DNA of 64,000 nt from Flavobacterium pisciphilum (GTDB lineage: Bacteria; Bacteroidota; Bacteroidia; Flavobacteriales; Flavobacteriaceae): positions 1,302,001 through 1,366,000 of the forward strand of contig NZ_JAJJMO010000001.1 in the NCBI RefSeq assembly GCF_020905345.1. Direction: 5' to 3'. Shown here one piece after another: positions 25,479 to 34,319 of the stretch. Each line of letters opens with the position of its first letter. The first letter of the stretch is position 1. Both the position numbers and the translations under genes were made by a program. Under the pieces are notes generated by a model. The model was not told the origin of the DNA and did no database searches. It saw nothing but the letters and a program-made list of their open reading frames with translations.

Positions 25479-25715
25479 ATGACCCCCGAAGAGATAAAAC
25501 GCTATTTTGAAGCCACTCCGCCACCTAAGGAAGTGGACTGGAAGCCCTGGGCTAAAATCACAGATTCCCAGGTTTTTCTCAAGAGCTGTTACTCCACTAT
25601 AAACAATTATAAAGGAAGTCTGGACATGTGCCCGGCATGGTGGCATTTGAAAGATTTTTATATGCTTGTAAGGCGAAATTCACAGGAAACAAAAAGCGGG
25701 AATCAAACGGAATAG
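25479..25715 (+). CDS. Small DUF6965-like protein
   Basis: 78 aa. It begins MTPEEIKRYFEATPPPKEVDW, then WAKITDSQVFLKSCYSTINNYKG, a pattern I associate with the small DUF6965 proteins of Bacteroidetes elements. The sequence is soluble with no motif that shows activity. It stands alone between the divergent ssb operon and the polymerase pair, and has its own promoter. Confidence 0.65.
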   Translation: MTPEEIKRYFEATPPPKEVDWKPWAKITDSQVFLKSCYSTINNYKGSLDMCPAWWHLKDFYMLVRRNSQETKSGNQTE

Positions 25716-26102
25716 ACTCGAAATTTCAGCCTGTTTAAATGCATCTTTACACTTTCATCCATCTAATTTTTACTTTTTACACGGTTATATTATTTTGCTG
25801 CCGCCTCTTACGAGGCGGTTCAATCCCAGTAATCAAAGCGCCGGAATAGTTTTATTTCTAATAGGTTGCCTTTTGTCCTTTTAAAAAAGATTGCCAGAAG
25901 ATTTTCGGATAAATCCTGCCGTAAATTTTTCTAATTGCGATCCGCCGTAAATTCTGAATAAAGAGAAAATGATCGTTTTTTGCCTGTCTTGAAACTCCCA
26001 TAAAATAAGATATTTTTAATTTTGTTATCATTTGTAACATAATTATTTTTAAAATTGTTCTGATCTATACTAATTTTGACTTGTATAAAAGGAGAAAAGA
26101 GT
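25716..26102. other. Intergenic region upstream of dinB
   Basis: 387 bp. It holds a perfect 7-bp GC-rich hairpin, CCGCCTC-TTAC-GAGGCGG (25801-25818), with little T tract, possibly a weak terminator for the small upstream gene. A TAATTTTG -7 element lies at 26071-26078 and an AGGAG-like ribosome-binding site at 26090-26094 precedes the dinB ATG. A minus-strand frame at 25858-26040 is not convincing. Confidence 0.45.
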
Positions 26103-27287
26103 ATGGAAAGGTCAATTGTACATATCGATATGAACACGTTTTTTGTCTCCTGCGAAAGACTTACCAATTCCGAATTAAACGGAATACCGCTTATTATTGG
26201 AGGAGGTGAAAGAGGTGTTGTGGCCTCGTGCTCCTATGAGGCCCGTCGTTTTGGAGTACGCTCCGCCATGCCCATTCACATGGCCATGAAGCTTTGCCCA
26301 CAGGCTAAAATCATGAAAGGGGATATGGAACTATATTCCCGGCTTTCGCATGACATCACCGAGATCATTCAGGAAAAAGCACCCGTGGTGGAAAAGGCAA
26401 GCATCGATGAATTTTATCTCGATATTACCGGCATGGACAAGTTTCATGGCAGCTACAAATGGACGAGTGAATTGGCCCAGACTATTATCAAGGAAACCGG
26501 CCTGCCGCTCACCTTTGCATTGTCCATCAATAAAACAGTATCCAAAATTGGAACCGGGGAAGGAAAACAGAAACAAAACCTGGAGATACCCCAGCATTTG
26601 GTGCAGTCCTTTTTGAATCCCTTGTCGGTTCAGAAAATACCAATGGTCGGTGACAAAACGTTCCAGCTGCTCTCACGCATTGGGATCCGAACCATTGAAA
26701 CGCTCTCCAAAATGCCGTGTGATGTACTGCAGCAGATGATCGGCAAAAATGGTTCGGAGCTTTGGAAAAAAGCCAATGGTATAGATAATAATCCCGTGGA
26801 GCCCTACACGGAGCGAAAATCCATTTCCACCGAACATACCTTCTCTCAGGATACCATCGATATTGACAGGCTAAAAAGGGTGATTCTGGGAATGATTGAA
26901 AAACTGGCTTTTCAATTGCGATCGGAAGAGTGGCTGACTTCCACGGTCACCATCAAAATACGCTACGCCAATTTTGATACCGAAACCAAGCAGTGCCGCG
27001 TGCAATATACCTCGGCGGATCACATTCTGACTAAAACCGTAACGGATCTTTTCGAAAAACTATACCAGCGCCGAATGCGCCTTCGCCTTATTGGTGTGCG
27101 CTTTAGCGGACTGGTTCGCGGTACGTATCAGATCGATCTTTTTCAGGATACCGAGGAAATGCTCGCGCTCTATCAGGCTATGGACCGGATGAAAACCCGT
27201 TATGGTTTTGATGCTGTGATGCGCTGTGCCGGGGCCTCCTTTAAACCCAATACTAAAAATGAAATTTTAAAACGTAAATCCCAGTAA
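26103..27287 (+). CDS. dinB: DNA polymerase IV-type (Y-family) translesion polymerase
   Basis: 394 aa. The catalytic palm is visible as IVHIDMNTFFVSCE (Asp about residue 8) and KASIDEFYLDITG (SIDE motif about 100-103); a helix-hairpin-helix region follows (MVGDKTFQLLSRIGIRTIETL), then the little-finger domain. It copies damaged DNA with low fidelity at stalled forks. I start it at 26103, preceded by a GGAG-like ribosome-binding site (Bacteroidetes genes often lack one). It lies one base upstream of a DnaE-type polymerase, so the pair forms a translesion operon. Confidence 0.9.
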   Translation: MERSIVHIDMNTFFVSCERLTNSELNGIPLIIGGGERGVVASCSYEARRFGVRSAMPIHMAMKLCPQAKIMKGDMELYSRLSHDITEIIQEKAPVVEKASIDEFYLDITGMDKFHGSYKWTSELAQTIIKETGLPLTFALSINKTVSKIGTGEGKQKQNLEIPQHLVQSFLNPLSVQKIPMVGDKTFQLLSRIGIRTIETLSKMPCDVLQQMIGKNGSELWKKANGIDNNPVEPYTERKSISTEHTFSQDTIDIDRLKRVILGMIEKLAFQLRSEEWLTSTVTIKIRYANFDTETKQCRVQYTSADHILTKTVTDLFEKLYQRRMRLRLIGVRFSGLVRGTYQIDLFQDTEEMLALYQAMDRMKTRYGFDAVMRCAGASFKPNTKNEILKRKSQ

Positions 27288-27288
27288 A

Positions 27289-30200
27289 ATGTATCTCAAT
27301 TGTCATTCCTTCCACTCCCTGCGTTATGGCACTATTCCCTTGGAGGATTTGATCTCCCATGCCAGTTCCTGCGGGGTTACCGCTATGGCGCTTACCGACA
27401 TTAACACAGTAACTGGAATTTACGATTTTATAAAGGGGTGTGATGCTGCAGGGATAAAACCTTTGGTGGGTATGGAATTTCGCTCTGAGCATGAGCTGCG
27501 CTACATCGGCCTTGCCAAAAATGCATCAGGCCTTGCCGAAATGAACCGTTTTTTGACAAGCCACAATTATGAAAAAACGCCACTTCCTTTCTTAGCTCCT
27601 GATTTCTCAAATGTTTTTGTAATTTATCCATTGGAGAATGCTCCGCTCTCACTTGCTGAAAACGAGTTTATTGGTATTCGTCCGGAGCAGCTTCAAAAAC
27701 TGGTTTTGTCCGAGTGGAAAACAAGACAGGAAAAAATGGTGATTCTCCAGCCTGTTACTTTCCGTACCAAACGTGAATATAACCTGCACAAAATACTCAG
27801 GGCCATAGACCTGAACCTGATTTTATCGCGGCTTTCCCTGAATGATTACTGCAGAGAGTCCGAAATAATGGTGCCTCAGGAAAGAATATTGAATTGTTAT
27901 GAGCAGTATCCGCATATTATTTCAAACACTCAAAAGATAATAAATGAATGTGATTTTATATTTGATTTTACAACACCCAAGAACAAGAAATTTTACACCA
28001 ACAGCAAAAGGGATGATATGATCCTTTTGACCTCGCTGGCAAAGCAGGGCCTGGAATGGCGCTATGGTAAAAATAATGCAGAGGCGAAATCCAGAATGTT
28101 CAAGGAACTCAAAGTAATTGAGCAATTGGAATTCAGCGGTTACTTTTTGATTACAGCCGATATTATTCGTTTCAGCACCTCTCAGGGGTTCCTGCATATT
28201 GGACGCGGCAGCGGCGCCAATAGTATCATCGCCTACTGCCTGGGCATTACCGATATCTGTCCTTTGGAATTGGACCTGTACTTTGAAAGATTTCTGAACC
28301 TCAACCGTAAAAGCCCCCCGGATTTTGATATCGACTGGAGCTGGAAGGAAAGAGATGTTATTCTTGAATACATTTTCTCCCGTTATGGATATGACCACGT
28401 AGCCTTCTGCGGCACCAACGTGGAATTTAAATACCGCTCTATTTTTCGGGAAGTCGGAAAAGTTTTTGGTCTTCCTAAGGAAGAACTCGATGCGCTGGCC
28501 AAAAACCCGATGACGCTTCATGCCACAAACAAAGTAGTGAAGCAGGTACAGGAATATGGGATGCTTTTGGCAAAATATCCTAACCAGAGAAGCATGCACT
28601 CCTGCGGGATCCTGATCTCCCAGGAGCCTATTACCAATTACTCGCCCCTGGAAATGCCCCCTAAAGGTTTTCCAATTGTGCTTTTTGATATGCATATAGC
28701 AGAGGACATCGGACTTGAAAAATTTGATATCCTGAGCCAGCGCGGGATCGGCCATATTGATGACAGTGTAAAGCTGATTGAGAAAAACAGGGGTATTCGC
28801 CTAAATATCCGCGATACCTCGATTTCAAAAAATGAAGCCAGCTGCAATGCGTTCTTGGGAATTGGCAAAACGATCGGCTGCTTCTACATTGAGAGCCCGG
28901 CCATGAGGGGACTTTTGCGCCGCCTGAAATGCAACAATTATAAAACCCTTGTGGCAGCTTCCTCGATTATTCGTCCAGGTGTTGCGCAAAGCGGAATGAT
29001 GAAAGAATATATTTTCAGACATAACCATCCCGATAAATTCGAGTATTTCCATCCGGTGTTCCAGCAGCAGCTTGGGGAAACCTACGGGATTATGGTCTAT
29101 CAGGAAGACGTGATAAAAATCGCCCTTCATTATGGGGGACTTCCCGCCGCAGACGGGGATATACTCAGGCGTGCCATGTCAGGCAAAGGACGCTCGAAGG
29201 CGGCACTTCAGAAAGTGAAGGATAATTTCTTTGCTTCCTGTCAGGCGCAGGGACATCCAACCAAGCTCAGCGAGGAAATCTACCGCCAGATCGAATCTTT
29301 TGCCGGATACTCGTTCTGCAAGGCCCACTCAGCCTCTTATGCCGTGGAAAGCTACCAGAGCCTTTATCTGAAAGTGCATTATCCCATCGAGTTTATGGTA
29401 GCGGTGATCAATAATCAGGGCGGGTTTTATCGCACCGAAGTTTATGTGCATGAGGCAAGGATGTCAGGGGCCACTATTCACAATCCATGCGTGAACAAAA
29501 GCGAGTTTGAAACCACCCTTTACGGCTCGGATGTCTATCTGGGTTTTATGCACCTGCAGAGCCTGGAATCCAAAATCGCAATACTGATACAAACCGAACG
29601 TGAACAAAACGGCTCGTATAAATCCCTGGAGGATTTTATTAACCGCATTCCCATCGGTATCGAGGGCATTCAGATTTTGATTTTTATCGGCGCCTTTCGA
29701 TTTACGGGCAAGACAAAAAACCAATTGCTTGTTATTGCCCGGCTTATCATGGTGAATTTCAAGCCAGAGAACAGAAACCTGATGCTGATTCAGGAACCTG
29801 TCAGGGAATATGAATTGCCTGAGCTGGCGCGTTCCGCTTTTGAAGACGCCTTTGATGAAATTGAGCTTTTAAGCTTTCCTGTATCGCGTTCCCCTTTTGA
29901 GCTGCTGCAGACCAAATTCCGCGGTGACATAATGGCCAAGGATCTTCTCAAGCACCATAAAAAAACAGTCCTAATGCTGGCTTATCTCATCTCGCGCAAA
30001 CACGTACCGACCAAAATGGGCGCCATGTATTTCGGCACTTGGATCGATGCCGAAGGCGAGCTCTTCGACACGGCCCATTTCACGGGAAGCCTTAAGGAGT
30101 ATCCTTTTCAGGGAGGCGGCTGTTACCTGCTCTTGGGGCATGTAGAGGTGGATTATCACTTCCCTACTATTACCGTGACCAAAATGGCCAAGATGCCTTT

Positions 30201-30345
30201 TATTGCCGATCCCCGCTATTCCAATGCTGATGACCGGCAGTTCACGGCTCATGAAAAAATCAAGGAAGATGTAAGCATGACCCATCGGGCACCCTATCCG
30301 CAGGAACATGAAATTAATCTGCCAAGGAATAAAATGGCAAACTGA
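27289..30345 (+). CDS. DnaE-type DNA polymerase III alpha subunit (probable error-prone paralogue)
   Basis: 1018 aa, shorter than a replicative DnaE (about 1160). The PHP domain starts the protein, but its first histidines are altered: MYLNCHSFHSLRYG has Tyr and Asn where the family normally has His ligands, so PHP activity is doubtful. The polymerase Asp pair is visible in PDFDIDWSWKERD, after HIGRGSGANS, and a third candidate Asp lies in LEKFDILSQRG. The C-terminus lacks the usual beta-clamp-rich extension. Directly after dinB (1 bp gap), it resembles ImuC/DnaE2 of mutagenesis cassettes; no imuA-like gene is present. Confidence 0.85.
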   Translation: MYLNCHSFHSLRYGTIPLEDLISHASSCGVTAMALTDINTVTGIYDFIKGCDAAGIKPLVGMEFRSEHELRYIGLAKNASGLAEMNRFLTSHNYEKTPLPFLAPDFSNVFVIYPLENAPLSLAENEFIGIRPEQLQKLVLSEWKTRQEKMVILQPVTFRTKREYNLHKILRAIDLNLILSRLSLNDYCRESEIMVPQERILNCYEQYPHIISNTQKIINECDFIFDFTTPKNKKFYTNSKRDDMILLTSLAKQGLEWRYGKNNAEAKSRMFKELKVIEQLEFSGYFLITADIIRFSTSQGFLHIGRGSGANSIIAYCLGITDICPLELDLYFERFLNLNRKSPPDFDIDWSWKERDVILEYIFSRYGYDHVAFCGTNVEFKYRSIFREVGKVFGLPKEELDALAKNPMTLHATNKVVKQVQEYGMLLAKYPNQRSMHSCGILISQEPITNYSPLEMPPKGFPIVLFDMHIAEDIGLEKFDILSQRGIGHIDDSVKLIEKNRGIRLNIRDTSISKNEASCNAFLGIGKTIGCFYIESPAMRGLLRRLKCNNYKTLVAASSIIRPGVAQSGMMKEYIFRHNHPDKFEYFHPVFQQQLGETYGIMVYQEDVIKIALHYGGLPAADGDILRRAMSGKGRSKAALQKVKDNFFASCQAQGHPTKLSEEIYRQIESFAGYSFCKAHSASYAVESYQSLYLKVHYPIEFMVAVINNQGGFYRTEVYVHEARMSGATIHNPCVNKSEFETTLYGSDVYLGFMHLQSLESKIAILIQTEREQNGSYKSLEDFINRIPIGIEGIQILIFIGAFRFTGKTKNQLLVIARLIMVNFKPENRNLMLIQEPVREYELPELARSAFEDAFDEIELLSFPVSRSPFELLQTKFRGDIMAKDLLKHHKKTVLMLAYLISRKHVPTKMGAMYFGTWIDAEGELFDTAHFTGSLKEYPFQGGGCYLLLGHVEVDYHFPTITVTKMAKMPFIADPRYSNADDRQFTAHEKIKEDVSMTHRAPYPQEHEINLPRNKMAN

Positions 30346-30473
30346 AGCATAATTCAGTCCAAAAAAACTGTCCGTATACCTATTTATAATTGCAATAATA
30401 GCTGCAGGTAAAGGGAAATGTATTAATTTAGACTGAACCGATCCGTTAAAATGTAATTGAAAACTATATAACA

Positions 30474-30884
30474 ATGATCAAAACAAAAAAATTACCGGCA
30501 CTGCTGCTGCTGTCGCTTTTAATCTCGTGCACTTCAAAATACAAATACCACAAGATGGTGCAAACAGACTATAACCTGAATCCATTCAGGGCCAGTGACA
30601 TTATCAGATCAGATACCACGGCAGGCAATTATATTGAGGCCGAAAAGAAAGAAAGCCTATTTATATTTGAGGACAATAGTGATTTCATCTTTAAAGTTTC
30701 AAAAAATCCCCCTCAAATAGACATTGTGGACAGGGAAGGCAATAATTCCAGATTTGTAGCAGAAAGAGGTTTTGAAATTACAAGCAAAAAAGCGGGGGAT
30801 ACTTTAATTGTGCGCTTTTTCCCAACCAAATCAACCCCAGACAACGTATTGAAATTTGGTGCTGAATATAAATTTTTCAAATAA
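30474..30884 (+). CDS. Hypothetical lipoprotein
   Basis: 136 aa with a lipoprotein signal (LPALLLLSLLISC, acylated Cys about residue 19) and a beta-rich mature part; no family recognised. It is convergent with the HEPN gene (35 bp apart). No function can be inferred beyond an envelope location. Confidence 0.65.
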   Translation: MIKTKKLPALLLLSLLISCTSKYKYHKMVQTDYNLNPFRASDIIRSDTTAGNYIEAEKKESLFIFEDNSDFIFKVSKNPPQIDIVDREGNNSRFVAERGFEITSKKAGDTLIVRFFPTKSTPDNVLKFGAEYKFFK

Positions 30885-30919
30885 GACAATTGTTCGGGAT
30901 AAGGAGAATTAAAAGCCGT

Positions 30920-32308
30920 TTATTCACTTATTATCCTCAGCAAAATATCAAATATCATCACCTTCATCTCCTTATTGTAAACCGTAATATCCTCCTGGGG
31001 AATACTCCCGTGATAAATAATGTTTCTAATTCGTATGAGGTCTGTTAGTTCAACTTCATATTTACCAGGATCTAAATCTAAATACAAAATAAAATTCTCA
31101 AACTGGTCTATCAGTCCCGTTTTTTTTATAAAACTCACCTTGAGGTTTGCTTTGGAATCAAACTCCGCCTGATCCGACTCTTTTATTATTTCCCCAATTT
31201 CCTTAATTTTATTTTTAATAAACTCATTTGTCCGTTTTACGCCCTTTGTAAATTCAAATTCTTCCTTAATTATGAAAGGATTCTCCCCAAAAGGATTTTC
31301 TAAGAAATAGTTCCTGAATTTTTCTATAATATTATACAGGATCATAAACACAGAGATATCATCTAAATTTTTGATCCTTATTAAACGCGGAACTGCCTGC
31401 CGGACAAGCGCCTTATAGATTTGGTATTTTTCAAAATTCACGGACTGCGCAAACTCATAAAATGTTGGATACATATCCTTTAAAAAAAAGGCCTCATTAT
31501 AATCCGGATTTTCACTCGTGAATCTGAAGACCTCTCTGGTTTTATAATTATCCAGATTATTGATACGAAGTACGGCGCTAAAAAAATCAATGTTTTTTTC
31601 CCAGTACAATGACATCAGCAGGCATAAGTCCTCACCCAGTTTCAGCAGTTCGGTGTCTTTTAGAGTTTCACTATGATCAGTCAATGTCAGGTAGGCATCC
31701 CTGGTAATCTGAAAATCTTTAACTGATGGACTTGATTTATAGGAATGATTAAAATTAAGGATAAAATCGACCGGACCAAACTTTGTCATTTTATTGTCAT
31801 TGCGCTCGATAAACTTATCATTACTTTCATAATTCCCGAGCATCCCATATTGTACATACTGGTCCAGATGCAGAAAAATGTTTTCGTTCATTTTAAATCG
31901 CGCATCACCAGCGTATCTCCCATTTAGGATAAGTTCGAGATTATCTATAACAAGCATCAGGGTTTTCTTATCATGATCCCAATAGTGTGTATCCTTCATC
32001 TCAATTAGGGAACTTCCTGAAAAATCAAGGATATCAGGATGCACCCAGGCGTGCTGAGAAATTACCGGCTGTATTACCTCAAGAATATTAACCTTTGAAG
32101 TGTATAGAAAATTAAGCTTCTCATATAAAAAATCAGCTGGCTTATAATAGATCAGCAATTGCAGATGTTCCGGTTTTCTCTCATTGTATACTAGCCTGGC
32201 ATCGTACTGGACATTCTGGATATCACCTTCAATTATCTCGCCTAAAAGTGCCTGATGCCCTGCCAGGTGCAGGCTTATCTGAATGTCCCTCTGAAAATAT
32301 TCTTTCAT
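30920..32308 (-). CDS. HEPN-domain protein, ApeA-like candidate defence RNase
   Basis: 462 aa. The C-terminal 120 residues are helical and contain LIRIRNIIYHGS with R428-N-(x3)-H433, the Rx4-6H catalytic motif of HEPN RNases. The N-terminal half is mixed alpha/beta, with LGEIIEGDIQNVQYDARLVY and TLMLVIDNLELILNG, reminiscent of the ApeA N-terminal domain. Proteins of this architecture include ApeA, a single-gene abortive-infection system, which suggests a phage-triggered RNase. The N-terminal match is uncertain. It stands alone on the minus strand, with a lipoprotein gene convergent on its left. Confidence 0.6.
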   Translation of the reverse strand: MKEYFQRDIQISLHLAGHQALLGEIIEGDIQNVQYDARLVYNERKPEHLQLLIYYKPADFLYEKLNFLYTSKVNILEVIQPVISQHAWVHPDILDFSGSSLIEMKDTHYWDHDKKTLMLVIDNLELILNGRYAGDARFKMNENIFLHLDQYVQYGMLGNYESNDKFIERNDNKMTKFGPVDFILNFNHSYKSSPSVKDFQITRDAYLTLTDHSETLKDTELLKLGEDLCLLMSLYWEKNIDFFSAVLRINNLDNYKTREVFRFTSENPDYNEAFFLKDMYPTFYEFAQSVNFEKYQIYKALVRQAVPRLIRIKNLDDISVFMILYNIIEKFRNYFLENPFGENPFIIKEEFEFTKGVKRTNEFIKNKIKEIGEIIKESDQAEFDSKANLKVSFIKKTGLIDQFENFILYLDLDPGKYEVELTDLIRIRNIIYHGSIPQEDITVYNKEMKVMIFDILLRIISE

Positions 32309-32692
32309 TACTTTACAATTAAATAACCAGATGTAAATATATTATATTCAAGAGTATTACTTACAAAATAAACGGCTTGTTATTTCTATAGAGAAAGCTG
32401 ATGCGCGGATAATACCAGACAGGCACACTTTTATATTTTATGGCGGCGCCAGAAAACCAAAGCCAAATCGCACCTTGGAAAGCCTTTAGTCTGTAATAGT
32501 CTTTAGAATTTAGAATTTTACATCTGCATAAAACTGATAATCCGATTAAGTTATGAATAATAAAACCTCAGCTGACTGATGGAATACTATTGAAATTTCT
32601 GTCCGCAGAAGCTACTAATACGGTTTAATGATTATACAAGTGATGCGATGCTGAATGATAAAAATATTGGAACAACATAAGGCAATTCAAAA
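32309..32692. other. Intergenic region, no feature seen
   Basis: 384 bp between the divergent HEPN gene and the small DNA-binding-type gene. AT-rich with no convincing ORF, hairpin or promoter pair. It must hold the promoters of both genes. Confidence 0.4.
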
Positions 32693-32971
32693 ATGTCAAA
32701 ATTAAAAATGAGCAAGATTATGAGCGAGCAGATAACAAAAGACGATTTAAGACAATTTGCCCAAATGATTATTAATGAAATAAGAAGTGACCGCAAAAAA
32801 CAGGAGGAATTCACTGCTGACTGGCTGAAAAGCAGCGCCGTAAAAAAAATTTTAAATATTTCTTCGGCTTCTCTTCAGAGCCTGCGCATTACAGGAAAAG
32901 TCAGATGCAGAAAAATACTCGGTTCTTATTACTACAGCAAAAATGATTTGACAGAGCTTTTTAAAGATTAA
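32693..32971 (+). CDS. Small excisionase/MerR-like helix-turn-helix protein
   Basis: 92 aa. The C-terminal half (WLKSSAVKKILNISSASLQSLR, then RCRKILGSYYYSKNDLTELF) is a winged-helix fold like the DNA-binding domain of excisionases and of many Bacteroidetes ICE regulators. In-frame ATGs at 32693, 32708 and 32720 are all possible starts. It is followed after 4 bp by a second small protein, so the two form one unit. Excisionase or transcription factor are both possible. Confidence 0.7.
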   Translation: MSKLKMSKIMSEQITKDDLRQFAQMIINEIRSDRKKQEEFTADWLKSSAVKKILNISSASLQSLRITGKVRCRKILGSYYYSKNDLTELFKD

Positions 32972-32975
32972 GCTG

Positions 32976-33260
32976 ATGGAAATGCAAACACTACTAAAAT
33001 ACTTAAAGCTCTTTGAAAAAGACACACGATTGAATGTTTGGCATTTCTCATTACTCAGCGCTGTTTTATATTTGGGTTATCGGCAGGACCAAAGCAAAAT
33101 TATAAAAGTAAGCAGAAGCAGAATAATGTCATTGTCCCACATAAAAACCTTGCCCACTTACCATAAATACTTTAAAGAGCTGCAGACAATGGGCTATATA
33201 AAATATACCCCATCTTATAACCCTGGCTATAGAAGTGAAGTTGAGCTATTGTTTAACTAA
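32976..33260 (+). CDS. Small winged-helix-like protein
   Basis: 94 aa. The sequence (LSAVLYLGYRQDQ, SRSRIMSLSHIKTLPTYHKYFKELQTMGYIKY, then YNPGYRSEVELLF) has the look of a winged-helix DNA-binding domain, a type often found directly after an excisionase-like gene in Bacteroidetes elements. Regulation of excision or transfer is inferred from context. Family not named. Confidence 0.6.
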   Translation: MEMQTLLKYLKLFEKDTRLNVWHFSLLSAVLYLGYRQDQSKIIKVSRSRIMSLSHIKTLPTYHKYFKELQTMGYIKYTPSYNPGYRSEVELLFN

Positions 33261-33793
33261 TAGAAGCGGCTCTCTGGAATATTAGATTCTACCTTTCTAA
33301 TCATGTAAAATTTACCATTAATTATATAAAAAAAACTAAAATATAGACCTTGATTTTAGATATTAAATGCAATTTTATTACGAGTATTATATAATTAAGA
33401 ATCCAGCAAAAGGGCAGCTGACTTTAGGTTAGTAACTTTAAATAACAGTTGTTTTTACAGCAAAAATATTTTGATCTCATTGCAGTGAATTATTAAAAAC
33501 TTCCATTGATTCTGGTTATTTCTCACTTGGTGCAGCCATGTAATTAGTAATATTCTCTATGATATTTTAGTATTTAGTCGCCACAATACAAAGTTAAATC
33601 TGTGTCCCAATTCCACAATAGCAAGTAGTAAAGTGTTTGGCAGGGAAGAATTATAAGCCCAGGCCGATGGTGAAAGAAATATCAATGTGAGTGGTTGTAC
33701 AGTTTAAAATGGCGTTGAATCTGTACGTGTTTTAACATTTTATTTTAAAAAATCCAAAAAATATATGTAAATTTGTTTTCATAATTCTTTTAT
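33261..33793. other. Intergenic region at the start of the metal-resistance island
   Basis: 533 bp, AT-rich. A TAAATTTG -7 element lies at 33768-33775, 18 bases before the next start codon. On the minus strand 33651-33731 encodes a short fragment that looks like the end of an outer-membrane barrel (listed separately). Nothing else was identified. Confidence 0.4.
33651..33731 (-). pseudogene. Possible relic of an outer-membrane beta-barrel C-terminus
   Basis: 27 codons on the minus strand ending DISFTIGLGL-stop, after a TYRFNAILN-like start. Alternating hydrophobic residues and this kind of end are typical of the last strands of outer-membrane barrels. The frame closes immediately upstream with a stop codon, so only the tail remains. 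This may mark the junction where the metal island was joined. Confidence 0.35.
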
Positions 33794-34168
33794 ATGAATC
33801 GATTTCACATCATATTGATTGTCATGCTTGGCTTTTTCTTAATGCCAACAGACACTTTTGCTTGTGGAAAAAATGTGGCAGATCATTCCTGCACAAAAAA
33901 AACGTCTACGTCTGATAAAGATGAAGATGATTGTTGTTCTAAAAAGAATCATTCAGGCAATAAAAATCATGATGGTTGTGGCGGAAAATGCGGACATTCA
34001 ATGTGTGGTTGTGCTTCAGTGTGCAATGGAGGAATCACTTTCGTAAACCAGCTTGAATTCAAAAAAATTACTTTCAGTATTTTTTCTCAAAAACAAAAAT
34101 TCTACAATTCAGAAACCTCAATTTTAACAGGTTTCTATTCTATTTGGCTTATACCTAAAATAAGCTAA
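33794..34168 (+). CDS. Secreted Cys/His-rich small protein (DUF6660-like)
   Basis: 124 aa with a signal peptide (LIVMLGFFLMPTDTFA) and a Cys/His/Asp/Lys-rich middle (CTKKTSTSDKDEDDCCSKK, then CGGKCGHSMCGCASVC), followed by an aromatic C-terminal part. It resembles the small DUF6660-type proteins found in front of metal-efflux genes, and a paralogue lies at 57936. Periplasmic metal binding is inferred. First gene of the copper group. Confidence 0.6.
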   Translation: MNRFHIILIVMLGFFLMPTDTFACGKNVADHSCTKKTSTSDKDEDDCCSKKNHSGNKNHDGCGGKCGHSMCGCASVCNGGITFVNQLEFKKITFSIFSQKQKFYNSETSILTGFYSIWLIPKIS

Positions 34169-34319
34169 AAACCTTTTTTGATAGCCATACGTGTGCCAAA
34201 AAAGGAAACCATTTGCTTTTCATTATTTTAATTTTTCGCTTATATAGAATAATAGTCTGTACAACTCGTATATACAATTATTTCTCATAAGGCTACTTTC
34301 AATTCTAATACATTTTAAA

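Noticed and set aside
27922..28755. Long minus-strand frame inside the DnaE gene (277 codons)
   Set aside because: Shadow frame; the plus strand shows the polymerase active-site motifs across this segment.
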